Origin: Immersiella caudata
Taxonomy: Eukaryota; Ascomycota; Sordariomycetes; Sordariales; Lasiosphaeriaceae
Length of the DNA stretch: 64,000 nucleotides
Reading direction: 5' to 3'
Assembly (NCBI GenBank): GCA_030512335.1
Contig: JAULSU010000006.1
Location: 868,001 to 932,000, forward strand
Shown here: positions 22,381-33,604 of the stretch, in pieces
Position numbering within the stretch: the first letter of the stretch is position 1
How the letters are laid out: each line of letters starts with the position of its first letter
Program-made: the position numbers and the translations under genes
Notes under the pieces: generated by a model
Databases searched by the model: none
What the model was told of the DNA's origin: nothing
The model's input: the letters and a program-made list of their open reading frames with translations, nothing else

Positions 22381-24074
22381 CAAGCGAAACGGAAAAAGCT
22401 GCAGAATGAGGCTTTGCGAGCAGCTGAGACTGCGCGAATGGAGTCACCACTATCGACGCTGCCTGAGCTACGCGACGATGCTCTCTGACAGACCGTGCTA
22501 GAGGCGGACGCTGCGCGCCGCCGCCGAAACTCGCTCTCCTGCCACGAGTACCGCGATGGGGTCCGAAACGGGGGGTAAAGGGGCCAAAACGGCCCCCGAC
22601 GCCAGCCAGAGTTGGCCGGAAGAGGTGCAGCGGGACTCGAGGGCTACCGGCATTCTGGCGCCCAAATTTCGGTGCTCAGTGGCCCCTCAGTGGCCCAGAG
22701 CACATTGCTCCTCGCCTGTTGTGTCTGGGCTAAGGCAAACCAGCCGCCGATACAGCCGCCGACGAGCTGGATGGACAACAGCCGACACCTCAACCTGGAG
22801 TCCATGCTGCCAAGAGGGAGATTACTCTCTTGGACCATCAGGTCATTGCTCTGCTGGGACATCCCTCCTGTCCACTGCAAGGCCGGGAGGGTGCCAGGAC
22901 ACGAGGTTGGCTCCCAGAAATCTCCTGCCGCGCCGCATCCGCCTATCGAAACACTCTCCGCCTGAACTCTTGCTAGGTGACTCAGCTCAGGCGTCGGAAG
23001 CGTGGAAGCGGGCGTGTTGCGAGCACCTTCCTCACGGGCATCGCGGCCGAAGCCATGGGCAGGTTTTGGTGTGTGAAGCCTTGTCTGAGCGACCCAATTG
23101 CCGATGAGCGTTTCCGCCGCGCGAACCAGCCATGCCCATCGTTTGCCCCGCCAAAACGGGGCGGGCTCCAGCGCCCAACCAGAGACATTCGTCCGTCGAG
23201 CACCTACAGTGCACCGTTTCGGCCCTCGCCCTCACGTTTCACTCCGATGGGCAGAGAAGAGCCTTGCCTCGTAGGGCAGGCCTCTTAGCTTCGGCGGCGC
23301 CGTCGGTCTCGTGGCGTATGAAAGCAGGTTTATTTCACCGGCGATATATCCCACGCGTTGACAAACCTCACCTTCCGTTGTTGACGTCATTTCGGTCTCC
23401 GAGGGTCAAGATACCGAGACGGCGAGGAGAGATTTGGGCGCACGGATTGTGATTCGATCCTCGCCGGCGTAGCGGAAGGGTCTCAGAAGGAAAGGTATCT
23501 GCTTATTGTGTGCGCTGGGGGCCTGCCGTTCGGATTTGGGACACAGTTCACAGATGTTGGGGTGTGTTGGGGCAGGTTTGGTGTGAACGAGGGATGGCCC
23601 GCCATCTGTCAGTCCGATAGGGCGGATGGAGCGCTGTCCACTCCGTGCTGTGCTGTGCGCCGTGCACGGGCGACTGGCCAAAACGGTAGAAGGCGGGATG
23701 GATCTAGACATCCCGGTCCCCGAATTTGCACCGGCTAGTGTATGAAGCGGTTCCTGTGCACTCAAGTCAGGGGGTAACCAGCCGTCCGATCGACTTCGCT
23801 GACACTTACAGTCAAATTCCTCCCGGGAATGGACGGAAGTGGGAGGTGCGATACCCAGCGTCGCATGGAGTGTCGGCACTCCATCCACACCACCGTTATG
23901 GCCGCAAAGGTGATGCACGCACCCTGAGAACCACACACCCCTGCGGGTCTTCGCCATGTACCTTGTCAAGATCCGATGATATGTATGTATTTTTGGGCTC
24001 GGGGCTTGCTAGGTATCTCACCCCCTTGTCGGAAGCTCAAGTCAACGACATATTCGAGCTACGGGGCCGAAGGA

Positions 24075-24079
24075 TATAA
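24075..24079 (+). promoter_or_regulatory. TATA-like element upstream of bZIP gene
   Basis: GGATATAACA lies about 155 bp upstream of the first ATG and is followed by a CT-rich leader, a usual fungal promoter arrangement. This is a weak motif-based call. Confidence 0.35.
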
Positions 24080-24232
24080 CACCACTCTTCCCATCTCCAG
24101 ATCCGAACTTGATCTCCTCCACATCTTCACCTCACTCATCATCTCTCAAGCCAGAACAACCAGCTCTCACATAGTTCCAACCACCATCCTTCTTCATCAC
24201 CTACCTACCTGACCTGCAAAGAACAACAGCCA

Positions 24233-24985
24233 ATGCCTCGGTCAACACCCAAGAGCACACCTGCCTACAGCACCATGGACGACTTCAACAGCTACGACGT
24301 CCCATCCCCCTCCTACTACATATATGGGGGAGAGGCCGACCAATATCTGGATTCGAACACTTCGGAATCGCAAAGCCCAAGCAGCTCACTTGTAAGTTGC
24401 AACTTGCCTGCCAGGAGGCCGGGCACCAAGGTCTACGAACCAAATCTAACACCTACAGTACGACATGTCAACGGGCGCTGATTACAGCGGCATCTCTAAC
24501 GTCTACCCGAGCCCCGAGCCTGGTGAGGATGAGCAGCCGTCCGCGCAGCAGAAGCCTGCGGCCAAGAGGAAACGGGAGAACCGGTACAAGAATGCCCCTC
24601 CCTCCGTTTTGTCGGTATGTGCCACCCCGACTCGCAGCGCGCGGTCCCGCGCTTCCCGCAGACAGAGGACTAATCAAGGATCGATCTGCAGCGCCGCCGG
24701 GCACAAAACCGCGCATCCCAGAGAGCGTATCGTGAGCGCAAGGACCAGAGGATAAAAGACTTGGAGCAAATGCTCAGCGACGCCAAGCAGCGAAACGACG
24801 TTCTCGGGCAGGCCTACGCAGCGCTGCAAGCCGAGTACATCACCCTCAAGACGTCACAGTACAAGGAAGCCGGCTACCACGCAGATCTCTCCTACAACCC
24901 AGCAGTAGGCATGACGGCCACCAGCGACGACCTGAATCTGGACATGTATGTCTACTCGGACATGCAAACAGGCTACACGCTCTGA
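24233..24985 (+). CDS. AP-1-like bZIP transcription factor
   Basis: Three exons (24233-24391, 24459-24614, 24692-24985) give 202 residues with phase-0 junctions. The basic region, formed at the start of exon 3, reads RRRAQNRASQRAYRERKDQR, the NxxSQRAYRxRK signature of fungal AP-1/Yap-type bZIP proteins. A short leucine zipper follows (L-E-Q-M-L, then L, L, L spaced by about seven). A KRKRE basic patch just before the splice site may be a nuclear signal. The N-terminus is Ser/Tyr/Asp-rich. There is no Cys-rich redox domain, so this is not a full Yap1-type oxidant sensor; short single-zipper bZIPs of this form are common in Pezizomycotina and mostly uncharacterised. A second in-frame ATG at 24275 gives a protein 14 residues shorter. 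Acceptors are preceded by CTAAC and CTAAT. Confidence 0.9.
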
Positions 24986-25012
24986 AGTGGCACGCCGGAA
25001 ACGAGATGATGT

Positions 25013-25018
25013 AATAAA
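25013..25018 (+). terminator. AATAAA polyadenylation signal of bZIP gene
   Basis: A perfect AATAAA lies 27 bp after the stop codon at 24985 and is followed by a T-rich stretch. Confidence 0.5.
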
Positions 25019-25096
25019 TCGGCTCTTCGATACCCAATTTCACTTTTCGCTTTTTAGTCATCTTCGACATGCTTCATGACAACAATCAGACGAAGG

Positions 25097-25110
25097 GCGC
25101 GCGCGCGCGC
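25097..25110. repeat. (GC)7 dinucleotide run
   Basis: Alternating GC tract about 110 bp after the bZIP stop codon. Such alternating purine-pyrimidine runs can adopt Z-DNA. Confidence 0.8.
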
Positions 25111-26990
25111 GGCTATCTTGGATTTTTTTCCTCCCGAGCCTCTTTTGATCAGCGGCGGATCCGGCTCTCGGTCCTCACCATTCGGGAATGCGACTGCGGC
25201 AAGAGTGGGGCGCATGACAAAACACGAAATTCCTTTCACCAAGCCCCGAAAAGCAACGCCGAGGATCCTCCTGCCGGCCTAGCAACCTTCCGCCGCCCGT
25301 TGGAGAAAACGGCCAGCGGGCGCTAGGCCACTGGATCCGCCAAAGGAAGAGACAGCGAGCGAGCGAACCCCTCGAACACAAATTGGGGGAAGATTCTGAT
25401 GCATTTCGGCCCTGGCTAGTTCGCCATGAGGGACGTGGTCGGCATCGCCTGCGCTCGGGGCCAAGCAGTGCGGCCTGAGATTGGGCCACGCGGAGCGGGG
25501 AGAGGGGTCTCTCGCGCGCGGGCTGCATCCGAAGCTTGCCGCGTTCTGGAAGATGGTGGGGTGGTGGGCTTTTTTGTTCTTTTGCAGGTTGCGGCGTTGG
25601 CGCATCAGGTGTCTATCTCACACTTTTCTGGCTTTTTTTCTTTGGGGCCTCAGGCTTTCCCACACCCTTTGTGGGCCTGGAGGGGGGGGGCGGTGGTGCC
25701 TTGGTTGTATCTCCCTTTCCTACCTCTGGGTGGTTAGCCGTGGCAACTTTTTGTGACTCTTGGAGTATTTACGCCCGGTGGGCTGATGGATGCCCGGGCT
25801 GGAGGCGTACTCGCTTATGGCTGCAACTGCAACTGCAACGTAGAATACATTGGTACACATCATACACACGCATAATCTAGTGCTTGCCAAAACCCGCCGC
25901 CTGCTGTGAGCTGAGGCCAGCTCTGCCAGCCTAGCTGCTGCTACCAAGGATGTGCCTTGATCCCGAAGTCCTACGGACATCCCCTTTCTTTTCTTGGCCG
26001 GGTCTGCATCAACTAAGCTGAGGAAGGGTTAGAGCATGATGCCTGCCGGCGGGCGGTAGTTCGATGGGTGTAAGTGGATGAACGCAGCAGGTGAGGTACG
26101 AGGTACGGAGCAGAGTACGAGAGGTTCATTACACCGCATGAACGGGGACCAACAGAGCCTCTCTTCCTTGTCTTTGCTTCTGTGCTTACGCAGTTGACGG
26201 AGGAGAACGGGAACAATCGAGGATCCCTGGCGTTTATTCCACCAATGTCATCATGTGAGGTACTCATTGGGGTTCTTGTTGGGTCATCATCATCTTGGCC
26301 CAGCGATTATCGCAGTTTGATGATGTATGGGCTAACGTAGTCGTTATCTCTTTGCTGCGGCAGATACGTCCTTGGCTAATGCCATGTCTAGCTGGGATAG
26401 ACGGCGAGGCTGTGAGCTGCGGCTCGAAGCTAGAATCTTGGTTTCACTCTTGCGTTTACCGCGTACAGCTTACCGAGTAGCACAAGGAGAGTAGGGATTT
26501 TCGCGCGAGCGGGCTGGCGGGCAGTTTCCCACGTTGCTGTATCGTGGCATGGCGAGCACGTTGCGGTGTCGCGGGGAGCAAGTGGCAGTGCTGGCGCGGC
26601 TTGGCGAAGGTAAAGAGCGTGTAAGTGATACCTTGAGAGGCCCGATGGCGCAGTGCGGATTGGTTTGGCGGAGGAGGTAGTTTGTACATCCGGGGGGCGC
26701 GCACTAATGCTGGTTCGGCATGCATATCTGTTCTATGAATAAGGACCACCCACCTGGAAGACATGTGTGTGAACCTTGCCTTCTCTGTTTGGGGACCTGA
26801 TTCTCCAATACCCTGAATGCCGGCGCCAGGCAGATGTTGTAGAGGGGCTGTTCAATTGCATTCTGCTTGTGGTGCCAGCTTCCCAGAAGAGAAAAGGGTA
26901 CCACGGGTGGTCTCTGGTGGGAAGATTGTAGCCGTGGAGGGGATTTGAGGCACAGTGAGCAAGGGCATGAGGGCTTCGGGTATGGGATGG

Positions 26991-27011
26991 CATCCGCTCC
27001 GCGAGCGGATG
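26991..27011. repeat. Perfect 9-bp hairpin with 3-nt loop
   Basis: CATCCGCTC (26991-26999) and GAGCGGATG (27003-27011) are exact reverse complements around CGC. There is no nearby gene end that it would obviously serve. Confidence 0.7.
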
Positions 27012-30000
27012 TCAGGAGCTGCTTTCAAGGCAACGAGAATTCAAGCGTTGGAGCTGAAGGCTCGGATGGTTGCGGTAACGTGGGCGGAAACAACCAGCAT
27101 TGGTGGAAAAGGGGTTGGGGTTGGCGATATTCTGGTAGTATGAAGCTCGTAGCGATGTCCTTGATTATTGGGTGTCGATTTTAAGCTTGTTTATCAATAC
27201 GGTAGGTGTCGTTGGCTGCCGTTGCATGTAACTAGCGGCAACAGGGTGGGACTTGATATGTTTGTGTGCCTGCTGGAAAAAGATAGGGTCTTCAACGGGG
27301 ACCTCTCGCAGAAAGAAGCCCAGGACGGCAGTTCAGGCGATATTCTTGGTCGCTTAGGAAGTCGTATGATAGCATCTCACGCCGCCAGCGGGCGGATAGC
27401 GTCTAGTTGGGCTGGATTAGACGCCGTTCAACCGCGAACAGTCACCACTGTAGCACCGTCCCCGTCTGCCTCGTCTCCTTGAAGCGAATGTTCCTGGAGC
27501 GGGGAAGGGTAAGCGGCTTCGCTGTCAACAAGATAGATGGTTGTATTGCAGAGTTGCGTCTGCGGGCATCTTCCGCTCTCCCTCGCCACCAAGGGACGCG
27601 TACTGCGAGGCGGTTCCCTCTCCGAGCTCTACTACGTCAAACGTCGTTGCCTGGGAAGAACTCGCTCTTTTGCTTTCGGGTAGAGCACGCATGAAACCAT
27701 TGTGCTTCTTTGTAACGAGCTAAGCAGCCCACACCACAGGTGTCGAGCTCAAGATTGGTACTGGGCGAAGGGGCGTATGTCGACCAATCAGTCGAGATTC
27801 AGTCTTCAATGCCGGTGTCGTCTGCCTTAGGCTGCCAGATCCCAGTCACGGGAGATGCTATCAGGGTGCCGACGTTGAATTGTGCAGTAGCGGAGAGTAG
27901 CTCTTCTTGGATGACCCTGACAGCTGGATCTGCTGCCCGAGTTAGGAAGGGTGCCACGTCGGCTCTCGAGACACATGCCCCCCTGGACGGGAGACACTAG
28001 GGACCTCGCTGTCGGCGAGTTGTGTGCTGTCGGCGGACTAGGCGTGTCCTGGTGAGGAAGGGGAAAGAAGCCGCGAGACTTGGATGGGCGTGGTTCAAAC
28101 GAGAACCGCGCAGACGGAAGCTAGTCGAAAAGGGTTGCAACGGTGGGTTGGGATGGTTTGGGGGCCGTAACGCAAGGCATCGAACTTCCCCCATATGATT
28201 TGTTTTCGTCCTATTTTCGAGGTGGCTGAGCTTCGTCTGATGTCGAGATCGGAAGAAAATTGAGACCCCGTTCAAATTTTTCCCGTAGGTTGGTGGGAAT
28301 TCGCGGGTGAGTTCCTTCCTTCTCAATCTGCCGTTTGCTCATGGAAGCCACACGCACAAACCGTTGGGCTTGCCCATTGGCTCAGATCTACCACACCCGG
28401 GACACACTCCAGCTTCCCCACAAGCCGGTAAGGGTTTCATTGCATGCTAATCCTTGACAGCCCTACCCAAGAGACGACAAGGCGTCTCCGCCGTAACGAC
28501 GAACCAAGATCAACACACCCCTTTCAGAGAGAGGCATCCACAAAAACAACACACTCAACGCTTTCCCCTATCGCTATTTGGTACCATTTACAGTCAACAA
28601 TGGGAAGCTTGAAGAGGCGCGATCAACCCTCTTCCTCGGAACCATGCAGCGAAAACGTCCAATAGTCAACGCTCCCTCTTTTCGGACTGCCCGCCCCCCA
28701 GAGTCCTTACCTCGCATAACTCAAGCAGCCGCATGTACAGTTTCCGCCCCCAACTTCTTGCAACCGAGCATGATCGCACAACGCAACTCTGACGGCAGAC
28801 GACAGACCCCAGGGTCGGGGGTCCCTCAACCCCCTAACGTCGAACTTAAGTTCGGGCCTTACTCATCCTCTCCAGCACGCCGTCTCGTCCCGCTGCTAAA
28901 CGGTCATCTTGGTCAGTCTCCCAATCACCAGCGAGCTCCTACCGTCAGTGTGTTGACACGTCAGGTCTAGATTACGCGCCGTCCGCAGTTATCGGCGTCT
29001 TGGCACGGCTTTTATTGGGGGCTGTGTTGTGCACATCTCTGTTCTCATGATGCCGGAGCCGGCACCGCGTACGACTGAGCCCGGCCCTCTTCCGAAGCCC
29101 ACACGGTCTTTAGGAGTTCTCGGCGTTCGGAACCCAGAGTCAGTAGAGTAACTCTCCTCGGAGAAGCTGTTTCGATAGGTGTGATCAAGATATGCCGTCA
29201 ACGACGGCGATTTCCTGAAACTGACTAGAGGCTAACAGATTGTTCGACAGCCCTAGAGACCACACCCCCATCCATCCTTGAGCGCGTCCTTGAACCCATT
29301 CGCGGCTGAAAAAGGCAGAACTCTCCAAATACCTCACTGCAGGGCTTGAGCTGCAAGTTCCCAGTTGCAATTGAGACCCAGACACTCAGCCGGGTGTCCT
29401 GGCTTTGTTCCCATCAAGACGGGATTCGAGATACGTTACAGGCCAACCTGTATCAGGAAAAGACACCGAGGGCTTCAAAGCGCACGCCAAAGTCCCAGAC
29501 ATGACGATGGTCCAGACCCGTTCCGTCCACAACACCAGTCGCACCATTAGACCATACCGACCAGTCATCGGGACGGACCCCATACCGTAGGGGAGGCGGC
29601 GAAGGTGCCGCTTTGCTTGCTCTGGGGCCGTTATTATCTTCCGTTTTCGGCCCGGCATACGCGTTCGTCGGCGGCGTATCAGGTCGACGCCCTGGGGCTG
29701 TTGATGCGAGGGGTACGTCGTCACAACATCCCCTTTGGTGAATCACATACCCCTCTGCAGCGCCATGCAGCTCTTGGCCATGTATTGTGTCCATCCGGGT
29801 GCCGTGTTGGGAAGGAGACGAAGGGATGAGGGGACGAGGGTGGGTGGGCTTTGAGGGTGATTCGAGGTAAAGACGGTGGTGAGAAAGTATGACTCGGAGA
29901 CAGCAACGACCGGGGTGCCGGTATCAACATGAACCAAACGGGGCAGGCCCTGAGGGGTTTCCCTTGATGGGGAATAGGCTGCAGCGAGGCGAGCGGGTGG

Positions 30001-31641
30001 AAGTGCCCTAGGTGGACTACCGACCAAGGTTGCGGTGACACTTCGTCGTCAATCGAGGTGCCAGTCAAGATTGCCGGCTTCCCACTTAAGGATGTATGCT
30101 GTTTAGGGAAAGAGCGGGACTGATGATTGCTACCGCAGCGGTGCTGATTCAGCCCCTGACCTTAGCAGCCCGCCCAGCTCCCCTTTTGGCTTGGTGGGGA
30201 ACTCCCATATCCTGATGTCCTGTGGCGGCCAGCCCCAAGTCGACGATGCGGGCCTGGGCCTTCTCGGGGTACGCTACACTTCACTTTCCAGTCTCGACTA
30301 GTGTCGGCGCTGCCTGGTGCTGGCGAGATGGGGATCAGGAGCAGTGCCTCGACTCGTCACAGGCCGGGGGCCTGGACGGAGGGTGCTAGCCGGAACTGCG
30401 AGAGGGGCCGCATCGAGGGAGGGAGGTTGTGGGAGAACGCTTGATGGGAGGTCTTTCGGTGGGCCTGGGAGAAATCCCCCCCTCTCTTGCCATACCACCG
30501 CAGCCCCGAGGGCAGACGGCTTGTCGAGCGGACGGATGTTGAGGCCAGCATTCTGTCAACCGGCGATGATGATCACTGATAACTGCGGCCGGAAGCGCAC
30601 ATTTGGTGGTGGCGAGTGCACCCTTTTGTAAGCTCCCCGCTGAAGCATCGCCGGCACTTTTCTGTGGAGCGGAATGCTGGTGATGGGCGCTGAATCAGCT
30701 CTGCTCTCGATCCCCACACGGATCGTTCCATCTCGCCGATTCCCGACCGGCGCCCTAGACCTCCGAGTGGTGAAGTCGCCCGAGGTTCATGCGGCCGTAC
30801 GAGCTAATGTCTTACAGCGGTCTCTGACAGGACGAGCTGCTCATCGATGAAGTTGGCGACAACGCTTGGCGCTGCGGCAAGTGGGGGGGACCACTATGAG
30901 GCTGTCGCTGTTTGGTGATGGTAACAGCATGGAAGAGCACTAGTGTGTGGTTACTACACCGACTCGGTTACACAGAGGAGACAACTTACAAAGCAGCTGG
31001 CTGACATAGCGTCCATCTCATCGGTTTGGACGACGACCTTTCGCATTGTCCCGACGTTCCAGCGGTCCTGGCCGCCGGGAGGGCAGATCAGCCTCCAACT
31101 GCTGCACCCTTGTGAGGTGCATGTTGCCTCGGTTCGCCTATGGCTTTTACTCCAGCAGCACGCACGATGCGGTGGTCCCGATCGCATAATGTGGGCGGTT
31201 TGAACTGCGGTTGTCCAGGCTGTCAGGATACCATCACTACTGTGTACTGTAAGTGTCTTGCTCCCTGGCGCCTCGGAGATGGGCGGGTCAAAGTGCCAAG
31301 ACTGGGGATGCGGGATAATTCGCTAACATATTACAGGGGCAGCTTGCTTGTAAGCTGTTTACGGCGCAGCAGGCAATCTATACCAAGCAATATAACGCGC
31401 ATTTATCCTAATATGCATCCGCCTCTCAGACATCACTTTTAATCTCAAAATCAGTCCCCTTTGGACGGAAGGATCATGGCAGATGGCCTTCTGCACAGCA
31501 GTCCGCAGCCTGTCTGGGTTCGGGGCCACCCCATACGACGCTGCTGTGCATTCAACACAGTGACCATTTCGACTTGATCACCTCCTTTCTCTCCCTCTCC
31601 TTCTCCAATGGCCCTGGCTCTTCACATGGGACCTTCCCTTT

Positions 31642-31704
31642 CCAACGGCCTGCTTTTGCTGGGAAAACAGCCAACGGTCGCTTAGGTGGGACAAACCAAC
31701 GGCC
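31642..31704 (+). promoter_or_regulatory. Three CCAACGGYC direct motifs upstream of Kre9-like gene
   Basis: Copies at 31642-31650, 31671-31679 and 31696-31704 share CCAACGG followed by CC or TC, spaced 29 and 25 bp, on the same strand. They lie 110 to 170 bp upstream of the TATA box, as expected for upstream activating sites. The factor is unknown. Confidence 0.45.
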
Positions 31705-31810
31705 GCGGTAACGTCAAGCGCTCGCCTCCGAACAACGAGCGGTTTGGGTCAGCGTGACCCTCCATCCCAACTCGGTCGCTCCGCAATCCGTATTCCGTCC
31801 GGGGTAGCAG

Positions 31811-31816
31811 TATATA
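31811..31816 (+). promoter_or_regulatory. TATA box of Kre9-like gene
   Basis: TATATA lies 146 bp upstream of the chosen ATG at 31957 and downstream of three repeated upstream motifs. Confidence 0.5.
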
Positions 31817-31956
31817 GGCAGCCAGGCCTCAGGTCGCACGCAGTGCTTACCTCCACGAAACTGGTTCGGACACTCATTCTCACGAAGGAGGCGACAACGT
31901 TTGGTCGAGTTCGAGTCGGGCGTGCGCATCATGCGGCGCCGTGTGGACGCATCGCA

Positions 31957-32849
31957 ATGACGAACTTGAAGCGATTATTGGGGAAGTGCTGGCTCATGTG
32001 GTTGGGTTTGGCAGTGGTGGTCTTTGCGGGGACGGCGAGCGCAGGGTTTACGAATGGGTTTTCGGGGGTCAAAGCTGGGGAGTCGCTCGAGTTGGGTTGG
32101 GAGAAGTTCGAGGAGAGGTATTTGCCGGTTTGCATTACGGCGCAGTTGATTCACAAGGGGAAGGACGGGAGTTCGGCGACGGTTTATAAGGCCAATGTTA
32201 CGAGTATGTGGCTTTCTTTTCTCTCAAGGTGTTGCTTGCGCTTGGTGTGGATGAAAGGGGGTAGGGGATCGCATCATCCCCGTTTTTTTCGGTGTGATGG
32301 GATGGTGGCTACAGACTGTGCTAACTTTATAAGTAGGTGGTGTGAATGGGACGTCTTTTACTTGGAAAGGGGTTCCCTTCCCGTTAAACCATGTCCCAGA
32401 AGGGATGTATCAGCTCGAGATACACCCTGCTGGCATGACGGGGAGCGGGTCGCCGCTGTTGGCTAGGTCGCCGTTCTTTGAGATTGGGAACGCGTCGCCA
32501 GGCAATGGCAAGGATGAGGACAAGGTATGTTTGTTTCCCTTGTCTCATACGATAGGCTGTGTGTCTGGGGCGGTGTTGCCGCGTGGTCACAGGCTCCTGT
32601 CGGCGCGTTGTGGTGTTTGTTTTGAGTAGTGACTGAGTACTAACTGTATCACAGCCACCAGCATCAGGAGATAACAAGAACGGTAACCCATCAAGCGTCA
32701 ACAAACCGCTAGCTATCGGGCTCGGAGTGGCAATTGGCGTCCCGTCGGTTGTGGCGTTGGTACTCGTGGGTTGGTGTGTCCGTAGAAGGAGGCGGAGGGT
32801 CTTATTGGAGAGGCGGAGGCGGACGAGGAGGGACTTTGTTATTAACTGA
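31957..32849 (+). CDS. Kre9/Knh1 N-terminal-domain protein with single membrane anchor
   Basis: Three exons (31957-32203, 32337-32524, 32655-32849) give 209 residues. Residues 1-29 form a signal peptide ending in ASA. Residues 30 to about 135 match the Kre9/Knh1-like N-terminal fold: a GFSGVKAGESLELGW opening, a Val/Thr-rich middle, then FTWKGVPFPLN, YQLEI and a closing SPFFEI. NVT and NGT are possible N-glycosylation sites. A hydrophobic segment near residues 162-185 is followed by a strongly basic Arg-rich tail, so this is a type I membrane protein rather than a GPI-anchored or secreted one. Such domains sit in fungal surface proteins linked to cell-wall glucan; the exact role is unknown. 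The chosen ATG starts the signal peptide; an in-frame frame extends upstream to 31744 but would spoil it. Both introns have CTAAC branch sites. Confidence 0.85.
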
Positions 32850-33604
32850 GGGTGTACGTGTACGGCTGGAGGGTCGCGTGCGATATCCACTGGCTGAACC
32901 GGCTGGGTGGGTGTGCCCTTGTGGACGGCGGGCTGCTTTTCCTTGATGGCGAGGTGTTTGGGAGATGGGTATTCGTGGCGTTATGGTTGGCGGTTTCATG
33001 TTGCTTTTTTGGGATTGTTGATGGGAGCATGGTGATGGCGCTTGGTTTGATCTTTGGCCAAGGTACCAAAGTTGTTGGGACCAGGATGATGTTGCACGGT
33101 TATGGTGGATGTGTGCCACCGGGAAAATGTGGTCTGTCGCCTTCTTGATGACTGGGCTGTGTTGGAGATGTATGGTGATGATGGTCATTTCATCCTACTC
33201 ACTCGCGTTGACATGCGGGCGCACGGTCAAGAGGCTGGGTTGAGAAGTAAAAATAGTGGTAGCATTAGAAATTGAAGATACCTTAAGTCAATGATATGCA
33301 AACGAACAACTCGACAGGCCTGCCGATTTGTAACTTGACCTCACTGAAGCCCCTTTTTCTGGCGTTTGGTCGTCACCGTCGTCATCATCACCGCCCTAGA
33401 TGAGGTATCAACCTCGAGCTCAAATCTCTTACTGAAACTCAAACTCTGAGAAGAAGACAAAAGAAAATAAAAGGCAACAAAAATGCCACCCGATCACCGA
33501 TCAACCAACCAAACTCCACTGGATATCAAGTCCGTACCTTGCCTTCCACCCATCCCACCAGCGTACAGAACAAAGTGAACAAACGAAACAAAAGAGATGA
33601 GCTA
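32850..33604. other. Convergent 3' region between Kre9-like and GTPase genes
   Basis: 755 bp between two stop codons facing each other. No gene was recognised. The sequence is T-rich on the left and A-rich towards 33480, consistent with two 3' untranslated regions. Confidence 0.5.

Larger units (their letters stand above)
16332..24232. other. Gene-poor tract of about 7.9 kb
   Basis: No recognised gene was found apart from a possible spliced minus-strand fragment at 18819-19118. Long open frames such as 17015-17686 (+) and 19209-19982 (-) show no domain or family signature. There is no transposase or reverse-transcriptase signature and no AT-rich RIP signature. A 16-A run is at 22365-22380. 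The last few hundred bases form the pyrimidine-rich leader of the bZIP gene. Confidence 0.45.
24986..31956. other. Gene-poor tract of about 7 kb
   Basis: After the bZIP polyadenylation signal there is no recognised gene until 31957. It contains a (GC)7 run at 25097-25110, a perfect 9-bp hairpin at 26991-27011 and a G-rich run near 25682. A frame at 28599 starts in good context but stops after 21 codons. The last 350 bp carry three CCAACGG motifs and a TATA box belonging to the downstream gene. Confidence 0.45.

Noticed and set aside
28599..28664. Short frame starting in good context (AACAATGGG)
   Set aside because: It stops after 21 codons and no donor site was found that would extend it.
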